NCBI GenBank assembly: GCA_963930775.1
Contig: OZ005695.1
Coordinates: forward strand, 7,068,001-7,132,000
Direction: 5' to 3'
Source of the DNA: Cliona cf. orientalis
Taxonomy: Eukaryota > Porifera > Demospongiae > Clionaida > Clionaidae
Length of the DNA stretch: 64,000 nucleotides
Part shown: one piece after another, positions 38,052 to 50,172 of the stretch
How positions within the stretch are numbered: the first letter of the stretch is position 1
Layout of the letters: each line of letters begins with the position of its first letter
The notes under the pieces: generated by a model
Seen by the model: the letters and a program-made list of their open reading frames with translations, nothing else
What the model was told of the DNA's origin: nothing
Databases searched by the model: none
Translations under genes and position numbers: made by a program

Positions 38052-38130
38052 TGTTGGCCATTGCCTAGCAACCAAGTTTTTATAGGCAAATTGCTGGCTA
38101 CCTTAGAAGTGTGGGTGACTGTAGGGTAGG
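38052..38130 (+). repeat. Dispersed repeat, copy 1 of 3
   Basis: TTGTTGGCCATTGCCTAGCA, TTTTTATAGGCAAATTGCTG, GTGTGGGTGACTGTAGGGTA occur in this order. The same order is seen at 38668-38755 (direct) and, inverted, inside the RPSA intron at about 34618-34666. Confidence 0.7.
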
Positions 38131-38218
38131 AGCAGTTACCATCAATACTAAAAGTTAATTGTTTCAGATTAGCCTTGACTTGTGCCAAGCTCTCCCTGTG
38201 CAACAAGGCTATATATAA

Positions 38219-38609
38219 TACCGTAGAAACTGGTTGTTAAGCGCTGCTCGCTGTTAAGCGCATACTTTTTATCAAGCGCATAGTTTTGTGCGAGCTTTAC
38301 TGCTCTTTGTTAGGCGCATATGCCCAGCAAGCCACCCGAACGACGAGCGATCTGTTACACGAGCCCAGAAAGAAGGCTAGAAGTAGGCTGGAGAAGAAAA
38401 CGTCGAGAATATGCTCCCTGGTCGCTTCTTGGCCACCGTTGTAGGCCTTTCTACCCTCGATACGTTCTTTATGCATGCCCCACCTACCGTGTTTTAGCAC
38501 TTTTAATTAAGCGCATGCTTCCTGTTAAGCGCATACTTTTTGTTAAGCGCATATTTTCTTGCTGCCGCGTGTCATAAGCGCATGCGCTTAACAACCAGTT
38601 TCTACGGTA
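38219..38609. repeat. MITE with perfect 26-bp terminal inverted repeats, 391 bp
   Basis: The ends start TACCGTAGAAACTGGTTGTT and are exactly inverted for 26 bp (38219-38244 and 38584-38609), bounded by TA. Inside, GTTAAGCGCATA-like units recur at both sides (at least six copies). No transposase is coded. Confidence 0.9.
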
Positions 38610-38667
38610 ATTATTATAGTTGCTAGTCAATGTAATGTACACCCTAAGGAGCAATACTGCATGCTTG

Positions 38668-38755
38668 TTGGCCGTTGCCCATATTATAGCAACTAACGTT
38701 TTATAGGCAAGTTACTGGCTACCAGAGGGGTGTGGGTGATTGTAGGGTAGGCCTA
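38668..38755 (+). repeat. Dispersed repeat, copy 2 of 3
   Basis: TGTTGGCCGTTGCCCATATT, GTTTTATAGGCAAGTTACTG and GGTGTGGGTGATTGTAGGGT match the copy at 38052-38130 in order, with small differences. Confidence 0.7.
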
Positions 38756-40126
38756 AAGTGATAAAAGGGAGTCATGGTTGCCATACAATAGTCTGAGCTG
38801 GTACCCTAGCAGCCTAAGTGGCGACATTCACTCGCATAATTATTATTGTAAATAATTTTAATGGTGTTTAAACCCATGATGTAGGCTGACGTAAGGACCT
38901 GTTACTCTATGCATTATTTTACATCAAAGCCACGATGTTATAATGGATCCTTGCCAAGCCTTATGTTGGGGACTAATTGTTAGCGACTCAGTGCTGACTG
39001 TATTAAAGTTTAAAGAGCAGCAACACAACATCAAGCGGTGATGAAAGGAAGTACCAGCTACAGATCTACACTAGTTATAACTGCATGCATGGAGGTCATA
39101 CATAATAATAATGTTAATACTGTGATAGCTATATTATATAGAACAGTCTAGTTAAGGGCACCCTTTGATCACGGGATGCTATACTTTGACCTTAAGTGTA
39201 ATTCTATTACTTAACGTGAGTCTGCACTCCACCCAGAACTTGTAAATCTCAAATTTCTTTGCTTGTATAGTATAGTATACATGTACATGCATCCATGACA
39301 TTATGAAAAGTGGGGAAACATCCTTTACACAATTGTGTGGCATAATGGATCAAGCAAGCATGGCTGAACTTTCCAAGAATCAGTAACCACTGCATGGGCC
39401 TATGGTATGTACAGGATGTTATGAGCATGTATTAATTATCTAGTGTTTCTGTAGTAGGCTTGGCTCCCTTTGCTTCCTACTAAATTAATTTTATTATTAC
39501 AATAATATTGTATAACTGCAGCTGGCTGTGGTATGTATCTTACCTCACTATAAGCCTAAATTTGATGCATGGTATTATAATGTAAGGGCCTTACTACCTA
39601 TAATACTAATTTCCACTGAATTTGCTATCACCAGTATATACCTCAAATTCTAACTGCTTCCCATGATCTCAATTAAAGACAAGTACAATCATAAGGTTTC
39701 TCAATGACCAGTGCAGTCCCTTTTGTAATACAACACAGGATGCATTGCTCTTGATACATACAGTAGAGTATAGTCTTGCTTACAGTAATGCTAGTCATAA
39801 TAATAATAATTATTATTATTATTATAGTGCAGTAGTTCTTGGCAGAGCATGGTAATCCTGACAGGGGACAGAGTTCGTGTTTATTTACATGAAGTCTGTA
39901 ATAATTTGTAGGCATGCAAGGAAGCTAATTAAATTAAGCAAGGTCGCATTATTAATAATATTATCAGTACAAAGTACAAAAGGATATAATTATAGGCAGT
40001 GGGTGATGAAGAAGACCCCACGTTACATACAATAATCAAATATAGCTATTATTATAGCTGTAGTGCAACATTGACGATTGAAAGTGCATGGGCGTACACT
40101 GTACCTGTATGTGTGTACTACATGTA

Positions 40127-42640
40127 TTACACTGTTCTATGCATATTGTATCCATTAGCGAGGGGGTTGTTCAGTCCATTCAGCTGATGTGTAGCATTAC
40201 AGCCACCATGCGGTGGCGGTGACCACATTGGGTAAGTATAAGGCAAATTTGAATTGTCCCTTCTCTTGATTGTTGCCTTTTGTAGTTTGCTTCTCGGGGA
40301 GAGGCACACGTTCAAGCCCAGTGATCTAAGCATCGGTGGAAACACTTTCGGTGTGAACAGCATAAGCTGGTTGAGGAGTCCAGTTGCTCCAAACGCTACG
40401 TATATCACAATACCAGTTCCTTGTACATTCTCGGTTCCCTCAAGCAGGAACCACACCGGAATCAGAGTTGCAACAATCAATACTGTGACAAATACGTAGA
40501 TGTTGACCTTTTTAGTGTCCTTGAAGTTTTCTCTTTGGATCTTCCTTGTTTTTATTGCTAGAAACAGAACGATCGCAAACAAGATACCCACTTTTCCGAA
40601 AATTAAGGCGAACCACACAGCAATATTGTTTGAAGTGCAGTACTGACGGACTTCATAGTGAGGCGGAGTGTCACGATGTTCATAGTGAATAACATTCCTC
40701 ATCATAAAGGGGTCCACACAGAACCATATCAGTAGCAACACCACATCCCCTCCAACTATTAGCAAAACTATGACCACAAGGACCTTATCGGACCAAATCT
40801 TGCCCGTTCTTCCAAAGTGGCTAAAAATTCGGTAGACTCGTAGCATTCGGAGAAGGAGTGTGGAGAAGATCAAGTTAATACCTATGATATTTCCTGTGAT
40901 GACACTTCCGCATAGTGCTGATGACAGAATGACATCATTGTCAGGGCCAATACCAAGTCTAACAACTGTCAAAATCGCTTGTATGAGTGTTGCAATTAGG
41001 ATAAGGTATGTTCCAAGAAACATGAGCAAACTAAGGTATGGACTGGTGGCCTTGATTTCCGAGTACCGTCGGTACTTAATAAATAGAATAAACAAGACTG
41101 TGGTGAGTGCTAGGCACAGACTTACGACTGTTATCAGTACAACTGTGACAGGAAATGGAATTAGGCTGTACTGGTTTTGTAGTTCGTCTTTTGGTAGGTC
41201 AATTGGTATTGGAACTTTTAGTAATAGATTTCCCAATACCTGGTCATAACAGCCAATAGTTATGCTAGTGTTATTAAAAATGAGGTTGATATCAACTATA
41301 GCTTCAATATGATCTTCACCGTTGAAATATACACGTCCTGTTACCCCCTCAAATGAAAGAGCTCGTAGATTTTGTTCCATTGTGTAGGCCAATTCTTTCT
41401 TCCCAAACTGTCTTATATAGTCAATCACTGTCTTATCCTTCACTGATGCGTGTATTGTATCCAAAGAATTATTGAGTGCCAGAGCAAATGTCCATACAGA
41501 ATCGTGCATTACGTTTGCAAATTCATTGTACCTTAAATCCTCACCCAACTCATTGACTATATCCATATACTGTTGCAGGTATGTTTCATATGTGTAGCCC
41601 ACAATTGGAAGTTCCTTTGAGGCATTTTTCTGCTCTCTTTGAAGCCTTAGCAATATTGTATTTTCCATGGCCTCCTCTAGCTTTTCTGTGGTACACCCAC
41701 TGTGGGTGTACATGAATAGGTCAGCCACACTGTGGTCTTCTAGTATCCACACGTAGTTGGGCCACACTACTCCATCATCATAGGCAGCACACAGAAGGTT
41801 GACTGCTTGTCTGGCACCAACAGAGAGATACACGATATTCTTTTCAGATTGCCTGATTTGGTGAACCATGGCGGTAGCGTTATGGTAATTCTCATTATAT
41901 GATATATCAAAGGATTCCATCAGGGATGTGGAGTTATGAAGGTGTGTCAAATTATAGAAAGTCTCATAAATAATCAGCACTCTTTCCCATTTTAGTTCAC
42001 TCATTAGTTGAAATAGAGTTTCGTAGTAAGCCATTTGTGAAGCGGAAATGAAATTCAAATGAAGCTGCCTTTCTTGATTTCGCTGTGTCGGTGGTAACAT
42101 TGATCCTGAGAGCTGAAACAAACCAAACTCATCCCGTCCAGCGAGAGGCGACAGAGTACGCACTAGCTTATCACAAAACATGCCCACTATTCCAATAGTG
42201 CTCTCCTCTACACTGTCATTTGCAAATGGGATAAAGGCATTGATGTTTGTGAGGACCTCTAGAGGTATACACGGATCAGTACTTATTTCAATAAGTTCCA
42301 GTTCATATCCAGGAAGAATTTGAGGGTTGCTGTTGATAGCCTCTACTGCAAGCTGAGCACCTGGCAACATTTCAAGTCCTCTGTCCCATTTCTTTATCAT
42401 TTCTGAATCAGTCTGTATCGAGTCATTCAGAGGCAACATTACAAAGATTTATAGCTTCACGTTGGCACTGTCTGCTGCTTGGCCAATGACTGGGTCTGTT
42501 GAATTGTGAATTGTATTGACTATGCTGCTGTTGCCAGAGCCTCTATCTGTCATATCAGCACTGCTGCTCTGTATCTCAACTGAGTGGGATAGGATGCTGA
42601 AACACAGCAACAGTGACACTAAACTTGTAACTCTTCTCAT
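40127..42640 (-). CDS. GABA-B-type (class C) receptor with an in-frame stop
   Basis: Intronless. The start at 42640 gives a signal peptide (MRRVTSLVSLLLCFSILSHS). A TAA at 42449-42451 follows codon 63 in the same frame, and the frame then stays open to 40127 (IFVMLPLN onward). The paralogue at 45081-47648 has Gln (KLQILIMLPLN) at that codon, so a CAA-to-TAA change is likely. After it come a periplasmic-binding-like ligand domain (WDRGLEMLPGAQLAVEAIN, SPLAGRDEFGLFQLSGS, AYYETLFQLMSELKWERVLI) and seven membrane helices starting VTVVLITVVSLCLALTTVLF, with FSTLLLRMLRVYRIFSHF and TRKIQRENFKDTKKVN. There is no Cys-rich linker between them, as in GABA-B rather than mGlu receptors. The ligand cannot be told. 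Either a fresh pseudogene, an allele or a base error. Confidence 0.85.
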
Positions 42641-45080
42641 GATGGTACACTTATTAAAACTTGCTGATAGCTAAAATGAAGTAACCTAGTGACTGCAAAG
42701 AACTATAATATTATGACTCTGCTTCAAGACTATTTTGACTGCCACGCTGCACACATGAACTTGTACTTCCGGTACTGTGGTAGACATAAAATTTAATACC
42801 GGTACTGCATGCATGCAGGTACGTACTAGAACCGGAAATGATCCAATCGTCTCACTAGGTGCGCGCATGCGCAATTAGGTTGATCGTCATGTGGCTCGCT
42901 TTCCAATTGTCATCTGGGGCATGTGCATCTTCTATCCAGTATCTTGCATCTTTCAAGCACACTTTTACTAGCATACAAGAGTTCAGACTTAGCCTATTTT
43001 AATACCGATAATAGTTTGATAGCAGCCAAGCTGTAGTGGAGCACCACAGATTCTTCCATTCGTTTAGATGACAGTACATTATTATACTTAGTAGTGTCGA
43101 TATTAATTGTGAAGCATACATCTAGAACATTGAACATGTTGCTACATAATAATATAAATCTAATTATGGTAGGGAGATACAGGTTTATCAATATCATATT
43201 ATTGATTACATAAATCTGTAGTCACTACATGTATAGTAGTTACCTTTGTACTTGTACGGACACAATGTCATGCAGGTCTTGTTTTGTACCCTTGTTAGTG
43301 CTGATTACTCCCACTATAAGATGCACACCATGAACTAATCTCAACTACCAGATCGGGATGATGCAATTAGTCCAAAAGAGCTAGAATTGTCTGGTTTTCG
43401 AGACTACCAGAAGAGGCATATATGGTATCATTAACCCTTGAACTGGTTGTATGTATTCTCATTGTTGAGCAATCATGCATGTGTGGCATACATGCATGAT
43501 ATTGTGTATCTATTAGTTTTCTCAAGGGTGGTTTACCATCTAATAATTATGACCATATTGCATTGTATGAATAGCTTATTACAGTAACATGTACGTACCT
43601 GACTGCTACGTGCACCATTAATATCAATTTTAATATCATGATTATCGTGATAATGGCGGCAGTGGAATGTATTGATGAATGTTGTACATGTATCATAATA
43701 ATTTTATATTGTCCAAGACTCATGCTAAAAAATTATCTGAAAATAAGTCAAATATCAGAATAATTACTTAACAGATTATTATCCCCCTCCCTCCACCTCC
43801 GTCTCTCCCCCTCACTCCCTCCCCCCTCTCTCTCCAACATAAATTATTATGCATACACTTGATGTTAATACATGCAGATAGCCATACTTTATAACTAATT
43901 ACCAGCTTCCCCTATTGGTCACGGATCATTAATCTAATTATTGATTTCCTTGTTAGTTGTGCACCTAAAAATCACAGACAAAGTAAACATCACAACTGGG
44001 TAATACCAGTACTAAAGGTTGAACATGCCAATGTCTAATAATAATTGACCTGCGAACTTGTCATGCATATGAATACCACAAGTCTTAATTATCTACAGTG
44101 CTAATCTGACTTGCAATGTAGAGTTGATTACTCCCACATTACATCCATACTGTGGGAAATGTATAGGGAAGAAGTGTTGTGGTACTAATCAGATTATTGA
44201 TTCCACTAGCTACCTCAAAAGTGGTGATCTATTCCGAGAAAGAGTCCTGTCATAGGGCTCTTTACATACACTTTTGTATATGCATAATTATCTTTGCCCA
44301 TTGACTTCTTGATTGAAGGGCTGCATGAAACCAATCAATGCTAGAAGGAAGTAGAGTCTGCGTCTATTCTGCGATAAAATTGAATGCACCATAAATAATC
44401 ATTATTAGATGTACCTTTTTACTATCGAAAGTGCTAGCACATAAATTAATGCACACCAAAATTAATAATAGTTCAGTGACTAGGTTGTTATGATTCATGA
44501 AAGGTTTGCCTGATCACAGATAGGTATGTATGATGCACATACAAGAGCCACAATGTCATAATAATAGTATGCAGCTCTTCTTTATAATAATTTTTGAGGT
44601 CAACGGAATCAATAATGTGATAAGTCTTTTCCATAATAGCTAACATTATTTATAGTATTTCCCGCTGTAAGGACCATACGTGGGAGTAATCAACTCTACA
44701 CTGAGCATAGATAAGAGTTATGTTATTCATGACAAGTTCGGAGGCATAACAAAAAACATGCGACAGCTGTGGCCATGCAATAATAAAAATGTTATGATCT
44801 TATCCCTATATATACTTACGTTTTGATCCTGCCAACCCTGCCTACTTCAGCAATCTTATAATATCACAAGTTCACACAATAATAATAGTAATTATTATTA
44901 GGGCATCCTTGAGACCTGCAATAATACTATGCATGGCAGGTGTGTGATAATAAACAAGGACAAGGAAGTAACATTCCTTAGTACAAACAAATTTTGGATG
45001 AGATAGGATTACAAAGTTAATGGATAATAATTAGTGCTGATATGAGGTAGGCTCGTGACTATTTGAGTTGCATGAGGTTT
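42641..45080. other. Intergenic stretch between the two GABA-B-like genes
   Basis: Contains the upstream region of the first receptor gene, a CT-rich tract (about 43783-43835), and an inverted-repeat element at 44117-44700. A piece like that element's end (GTTAGTGCTGATTACTCCCA) occurs alone near 43294. No gene is seen. Confidence 0.5.
44117..44700. repeat. Inverted-repeat element (MITE-like), 584 bp
   Basis: TGTAGAGTTGATTACTCCCA plus C (44117-44137) is exactly inverted at 44680-44700. Similarity continues inward for about 30 bp with mismatches (CATACTGTGGGAAAT against CTTACAGCGGGAAAT). No protein is coded. Confidence 0.8.
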
Positions 45081-47648
45081 CTATTCAACTGCGCTTAGGT
45101 TTGTTAGCACTGTGACAGTGGATGCTTTACGTGGAATTTTTGAATCTAATTGTACCAAACTTACGGTTGAATTATGAGAACATGACTGAGTGTAGGTGGG
45201 GTATACAGATGAACGCGTATATGTGTCACTTTTACTGTTGTATGTATAATAGCAAGATGAAAACCCGTTGCTACTCGGTGCCCTGGTACTGTTCCTGGCT
45301 CCGCTTCTTCTGATAGTCTTCTTGCGTCTACTTGTTGGTGCAAGACCAACTTTGAACCCCAGTGATCTTAGCAGTGGAGGGAGTACCTTTGGTGCAAATA
45401 GCATCAGCTGGCAGAAGAGTCCAGTTGCTCCGAATGCTATATAAATCACAATACCTGTTCCTATCACATTCCCTGTTCCCTCAAGTAGGAACCATACCGG
45501 TATGAGCATTGCAACGATCAGCACTGTGATAAAGATGTAGATGTTGACCTTTTTAGTGTCCTTGAAGTTTTCTCTCTGGATTTTCCTCGTCTTTACTGCT
45601 AGAAACAGAACGATAGTGAACAGAATACCCACTTTTCCGAAAATTAAGGCAAACCACACTGCAATGTTACTTGAGGTGCAGTATTGACTGACCTCATAGT
45701 GTGGCGGACGACTGTTGGACCTGTAAATGACGTAATCCCTCACAGTGAATGGATCCACATTAAACCAGATCAATAGGAGCACTACATCACCACCGACGAT
45801 TAACAATACAAGGAGCATAAGCACCTTATCTGACCAGATCTTTCCCGTCTTTCCAAAGTAGCTAAAGATACGGTATATTCTGAGCATTCGAAGAAGCAGC
45901 GTGGAAAAGATGAGGTTGATTCCCATGACATTTCCAGATATCACACTTCCACATAGAGTTGCTGATGCTATCATACCCAATGGTTTGTCCATTGCTGTCA
46001 AGGCGGCTTGTATCACAGCTGAGAGTAGTATTAAGTATGTCCCAGCAAACATGAGCAGACTGAGGTATGGACTGGTGGCTTTGATTTCAGAGTAGTGGCG
46101 ATACTTAATGAAGAGAATAAACATGACTGTTGTTAATAGCAAACAGAGGACAGTTAAAATAATAAGCAGAATAGTACCAGGCAGTGGAATTGGGTTGTAT
46201 TTGGTTGGTAACTGGTCTGAAGGTAACTTGATAGTTTGGTCAATCATAAAATCCTTTGGGGATGCTTGATCATAGTACCCAATAACCGGTAGTGAAGAGT
46301 TATGATTATCCAGGAGTGTTATGGAAACCAAGGCCTCAATGTCATAATCATTATTGAATTTTACACGTCCACTCACCCCTTCGAAAGAGAGAGATCTCAG
46401 ATTAGTTTCAATTGTATTTGTCAATTCCGCTCTTCCAAACCGATTCACAAAGTCCATCACTGTTATGTTACCTCTAAGGCTGGTTATTGTATCCAGTGAA
46501 TGGTTCAATGCGAAGGCAAGAGCCCATACGGAATCATGCATCATATTGGCAAACTTGTTGTGTTTCAGATTATCATCAGATTCACCGAGAATCTTGGTGT
46601 ATTCTTCCAAGTAACTTTCAAATAATATGTTGCCTGTGTCTAATTCTTTTGATTTGTTTCCCCGTTCGTACTGAAATTTGAACACTATGGAATTTTGTGT
46701 GGCCTCCATAAGCTTGTCTTTGGTACAGTCCTTATGGGCTTCTTCTAGTAGATCACTTACATTGTGGTCTTGAATTATCCACATATAGTGTGGCCATACC
46801 AGTCCATCATCATAGGCAGCACACAGCAGCGCTGCCGTTCTCCTAGCTCCAATAGACACATACACAATATTCTTTTCAGAGCGTCTAATTTCACTGATAG
46901 TGTTAAAAATCAGATCAGAATACTCGAGATAGGTAATATCTAAACTTTTTGTTAGGACTGAGCCATTACGTATGCTGTTTGGATTGAAAAACTCTTCATC
47001 GATAATTAGTGCTCTCTTCCAATTTATCTCTCTCATTAACACAAACAGCGTCTCGTAATAAGCAGCTTCGGAGGGTGCAATGAAGTTCAGATGGGTGTAC
47101 CTTTCTCTATTTCCCCTTATTAGTGGGGATGTTGTCCCTGAGAGCTGAAATAGACCGTACTCATCACGCCCAGCAAGTGGCGAGAGAATGCGCAGCAGCC
47201 TGTCACAAAACAGACCTAGCACTCCAACTGTGTTATCCTGCAGACTGCCTTTGGCAAACGGGACAAAGGCGTTGAGATTGGAGTGAACCTCCAGAGGTAT
47301 GCAGGGATCAACACTTTTCTCTACTATTTCCAACTCATATCCAGGAAGGAGGTGTGGATCTTTGTTAATGGCTTTCACTGCAATCTGGGCTCCGGGTAAT
47401 ATCTCAAGCCCCCTGTCCCATTTCTGTAAGCTTACCTCAGTATGACGGTCGGCTGCTATTGGATTCAAGGGTAACATGATAAGGATTTGCAATTTTGCAT
47501 TGCTTTGGAAAGTAGTTTCGCTACCTTCTTCGCTCGGTAGTAGTTCAGTATCTGTGCCATCACCGCTGCCAGGTGACACCGTTGTACTAGTTATGGAAGT
47601 GCTCACGGACGTTGTCAGTGCGAGCATACACCAATAGAACGACAGCAT
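45081..47648 (-). CDS. GABA-B-type (class C) metabotropic receptor
   Basis: Intronless open frame of 855 residues. A signal peptide (MLSFYWCMLALTTSVS) is followed by a Ser/Thr-rich stretch, then the bilobed ligand-binding domain (residues about 55-480: ILIMLPLN, WDRGLEILPGAQIAVKAI, LGLFCDRLLRILSPLAGRDE, FIAPSEAAYYETLFVLM). Seven helices (about 500-760) include IKATSPYLSLLMF, FSTLLLRMLRIYRIFSYFG, FGKVGILFTIVLFLA and IPVWFLLEG. A Ser/Thr/Tyr-rich cytoplasmic tail lacks an evident coiled coil. Domain order without a Cys-rich linker is that of GABA-B receptors, which couple to G proteins as dimers. About 60% identical by eye to the copy at 40127-42640, so the pair arose by tandem duplication. Confidence 0.92.
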   Translation of the reverse strand: MLSFYWCMLALTTSVSTSITSTTVSPGSGDGTDTELLPSEEGSETTFQSNAKLQILIMLPLNPIAADRHTEVSLQKWDRGLEILPGAQIAVKAINKDPHLLPGYELEIVEKSVDPCIPLEVHSNLNAFVPFAKGSLQDNTVGVLGLFCDRLLRILSPLAGRDEYGLFQLSGTTSPLIRGNRERYTHLNFIAPSEAAYYETLFVLMREINWKRALIIDEEFFNPNSIRNGSVLTKSLDITYLEYSDLIFNTISEIRRSEKNIVYVSIGARRTAALLCAAYDDGLVWPHYMWIIQDHNVSDLLEEAHKDCTKDKLMEATQNSIVFKFQYERGNKSKELDTGNILFESYLEEYTKILGESDDNLKHNKFANMMHDSVWALAFALNHSLDTITSLRGNITVMDFVNRFGRAELTNTIETNLRSLSFEGVSGRVKFNNDYDIEALVSITLLDNHNSSLPVIGYYDQASPKDFMIDQTIKLPSDQLPTKYNPIPLPGTILLIILTVLCLLLTTVMFILFIKYRHYSEIKATSPYLSLLMFAGTYLILLSAVIQAALTAMDKPLGMIASATLCGSVISGNVMGINLIFSTLLLRMLRIYRIFSYFGKTGKIWSDKVLMLLVLLIVGGDVVLLLIWFNVDPFTVRDYVIYRSNSRPPHYEVSQYCTSSNIAVWFALIFGKVGILFTIVLFLAVKTRKIQRENFKDTKKVNIYIFITVLIVAMLIPVWFLLEGTGNVIGTGIVIYIAFGATGLFCQLMLFAPKVLPPLLRSLGFKVGLAPTSRRKKTIRRSGARNSTRAPSSNGFSSCYYTYNSKSDTYTRSSVYPTYTQSCSHNSTVSLVQLDSKIPRKASTVTVLTNLSAVE

Positions 47649-50172
47649 CTTGCATGCGCTATTCTATGTGCACAGTTTTAGAAAGAAACACGATTTGGCT
47701 AACTGACAACTGAATAGCACTGGTTTCTGCATGAATGAACATCTACACCACGCCCCCAAGGGCGTCATGCGTGAGTGTGTAATAGACATGCACACGAAAG
47801 TATACCCCCCATGGAACGTAGTGTCCAGGAATTCCCTAGACTGTACTGTTCAGGAATTTGACCAAAATTCTAGGGGTTCAAGCCTTGATTCATTAAACCA
47901 AGGGTAGTACCTAAAAGTTAAGATCATTATACCATTATTAAATATTATGATCACACATTGGTATAAAAAGTTTGTAGATGTATGAACCATGATAAAAAAT
48001 GGTCGAAATAGCTAAGTGAGTTTGACCTCAACCTGGAAAATTGATCTTCAAGTCTATGGAGGGAGTTACTCTTCAAGGTACTGGCACTATGATGGAAGAG
48101 CAAGTTGGCATTTCCCCTCAAAACAAAGAAATTACTGGCTAATATCCCCTTCAGATTAACTAACGAGATCAATTATTAGATCACTGATCAATCCACTCTC
48201 GATTCCCCCTATTAAATTAAAAGACTCCATTAATTCCCCCAATGTAACGGAGCCACAGAATCCTAGCCCTCCCCAGCCAACCCGGCCCTGAGAACACTCA
48301 ACTGTCTAATTAGAACTGAATAGATGTTGTGTGAATAATGCTATTGTATACACAGCAAAAATAGTGGATTACAGTAATCTATAAATATGGGTTCCTAATA
48401 ATTATAATTAGCTCCCATCATAGTTCTCATAATCCAGTTAATTACAGATACAATCTGTATGTCAAACTTGCCAATTTATGAGTAGCTATCAAAACTGGCG
48501 TATTCTACTACATACTCCCATGATGTAGGATTGCAGCATTAATTTGTGAACTCTGACTAATAGCCTTAAAATTTATGTAACTATGCACATAGAGTGTGAG
48601 CAGTTAGCTACTACATAAATTCAAGAACACTCATGAGATAAGTGGTAGTATGCCAGTTGTATTCGAGAACACTCATGGGATAAGTGGTACATGCAAGCAT
48701 GCCAGTTTGTTATTCACAAACTGGCATGCTTGTTTGACATACTTATAGTAGTATTATGAGAACTAAGATATAATACTATTATTATAGGAGGCAACTCGTG
48801 ACACCATGCACCTTATTACACTAGTACTCATGATGTAATTATTTTCAAATAATCCCCCCCCCTAAGTTAAGATCTTCTGTGGATAGTTAACTGCAGCTAC
48901 CCCATTAGTGTGATAATTTGTACCTAATATTATTATTGGTGTCAAAGTAGTTACCACTCGGCTCCTATTTGCACTAATTAAATCCCATTAAGAAGCGTGA
49001 GTCAATGTGCATGCACCTATGTGCACACCATGCAAATCTGGTGCATGGTCAAAATTGGTATTCATAAAAATACGCTATATACTGCCAATACAATCCTATT
49101 GCACTCAGGCTCATAGCTATATAGGTGCTGCTCAACTTCATATCGCATCCAACCAATTATAAAGTAGTTCTTTCTACGATTATAATAATAGTACATTCAT
49201 AGCAGCAGCAAACAAGATACGAGTCCTACCTGGTTATGCCTGATGGGTTATGTTCACATCTTAGATGTTGCTCACTGAGTCATGCTTAGGCTAGTAGATC
49301 TATCATATAACAGTTACTATGATTGCATCTTTTAATGACATGTTGGCCATGTAGCAATCATAATTGTTATGGAATGCATGCATAAAATTAATTAGTCTGT
49401 AATTGAGCCCCACCACATGCAGAGACGGAAATTCTGCTCACATTTCATTTACAATTAATCATATTGACGGAAGTTGTAATTATTGAAGCTATGCTGCTGT
49501 AAGTGTTAGCTAATAAATAATAATAAATCTCTTCTAGCTGAAAATAATGGTAAGCGGCAACACTATAGGTATTTGCCAGAGTAGCTAGCTAGTTAGCTAC
49601 AGTACTGTTTTCTGTCATGTTATAGGACAATGGTGGCTGCATAGGCTCGCTATAAGCTAGCTGATAAGTTAAGTTGATGCCTGGGATAGTTTTTGTACTG
49701 GGTGCATGATTCATAGACCTGTTCGATCATACTCATGCAACCCCCACAACTATATATATATATAAGATTATACAACTATCCTACTTGTATTACTGCCAAG
49801 TTGCAATGTTGGCTAACCACTTATAAGCTTCATGGGCCAGGAATTCCGTTATGCTCGGTGTATCCTCCTAGAATAAGCATATTATGTGCCCTGTATAGCC
49901 ACATATGAACTAGCAGTACCATCCCTAGATGACTAGAAGGTACATGTATCATTGACCAAAATTAATGATCGAGGCATATCGTGCAAGTACTAGTTACTCT
50001 CCATGCAAATTTTCATGTTCACGTAAATTCAGATCAGTTATTAGTTGAAATGGTTATACATGATTCACACATATAAGATCTTCAGAAATCAAATTGAAAT
50101 CAGAGCAAATTTGGAAGGATTTGTGGGGGGAGGGTTAGTTTGACAGTCTGTTCAGGTTTGGCCAGCAGCCAG
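47649..50172. other. Intergenic stretch, no gene seen
   Basis: AT-rich DNA between the second receptor start and the CAP gene 3' end. Visible features are a repeated block near 48620-48690, a perfect hairpin at 48694-48732 and a (TA)n at about 49751-49763. No coding exon is supported. Confidence 0.45.
48620..48732. repeat. Direct repeat plus perfect 17-bp hairpin
   Basis: GAACACTCATG-GATAAGTGGTA occurs twice (about 48625-48649 and 48666-48689). Next to it CAAGCATGCCAGTTTGT (48694-48710) is exactly inverted at 48716-48732 with a 5-base loop. The GCCAGTT part also appears in the first direct repeat. Confidence 0.85.

Larger units (their letters stand above)
37668..40126. other. Intergenic stretch between RPSA and the first GABA-B-like gene
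   Basis: Contains two direct copies of a dispersed repeat (38052-38130 and 38668-38755), the 391-bp MITE at 38219-38609, and TAATAA/ATTATT runs (39795-39825). No coding exon is seen. The RPSA 3' UTR and poly(A) site and the 3' end of the receptor gene must lie here. Confidence 0.5.

Noticed and set aside
38219-38609. Possible CRISPR-like array from repeated GTTAAGCGCATA units
   Set aside because: Spacing is irregular, units are in both orientations and bounded by perfect TIRs; it is a MITE in an animal genome.
40254-41249. Plus-strand frames opposite the GABA-B-like receptors
   Set aside because: Antisense shadows of the well supported minus-strand receptor.
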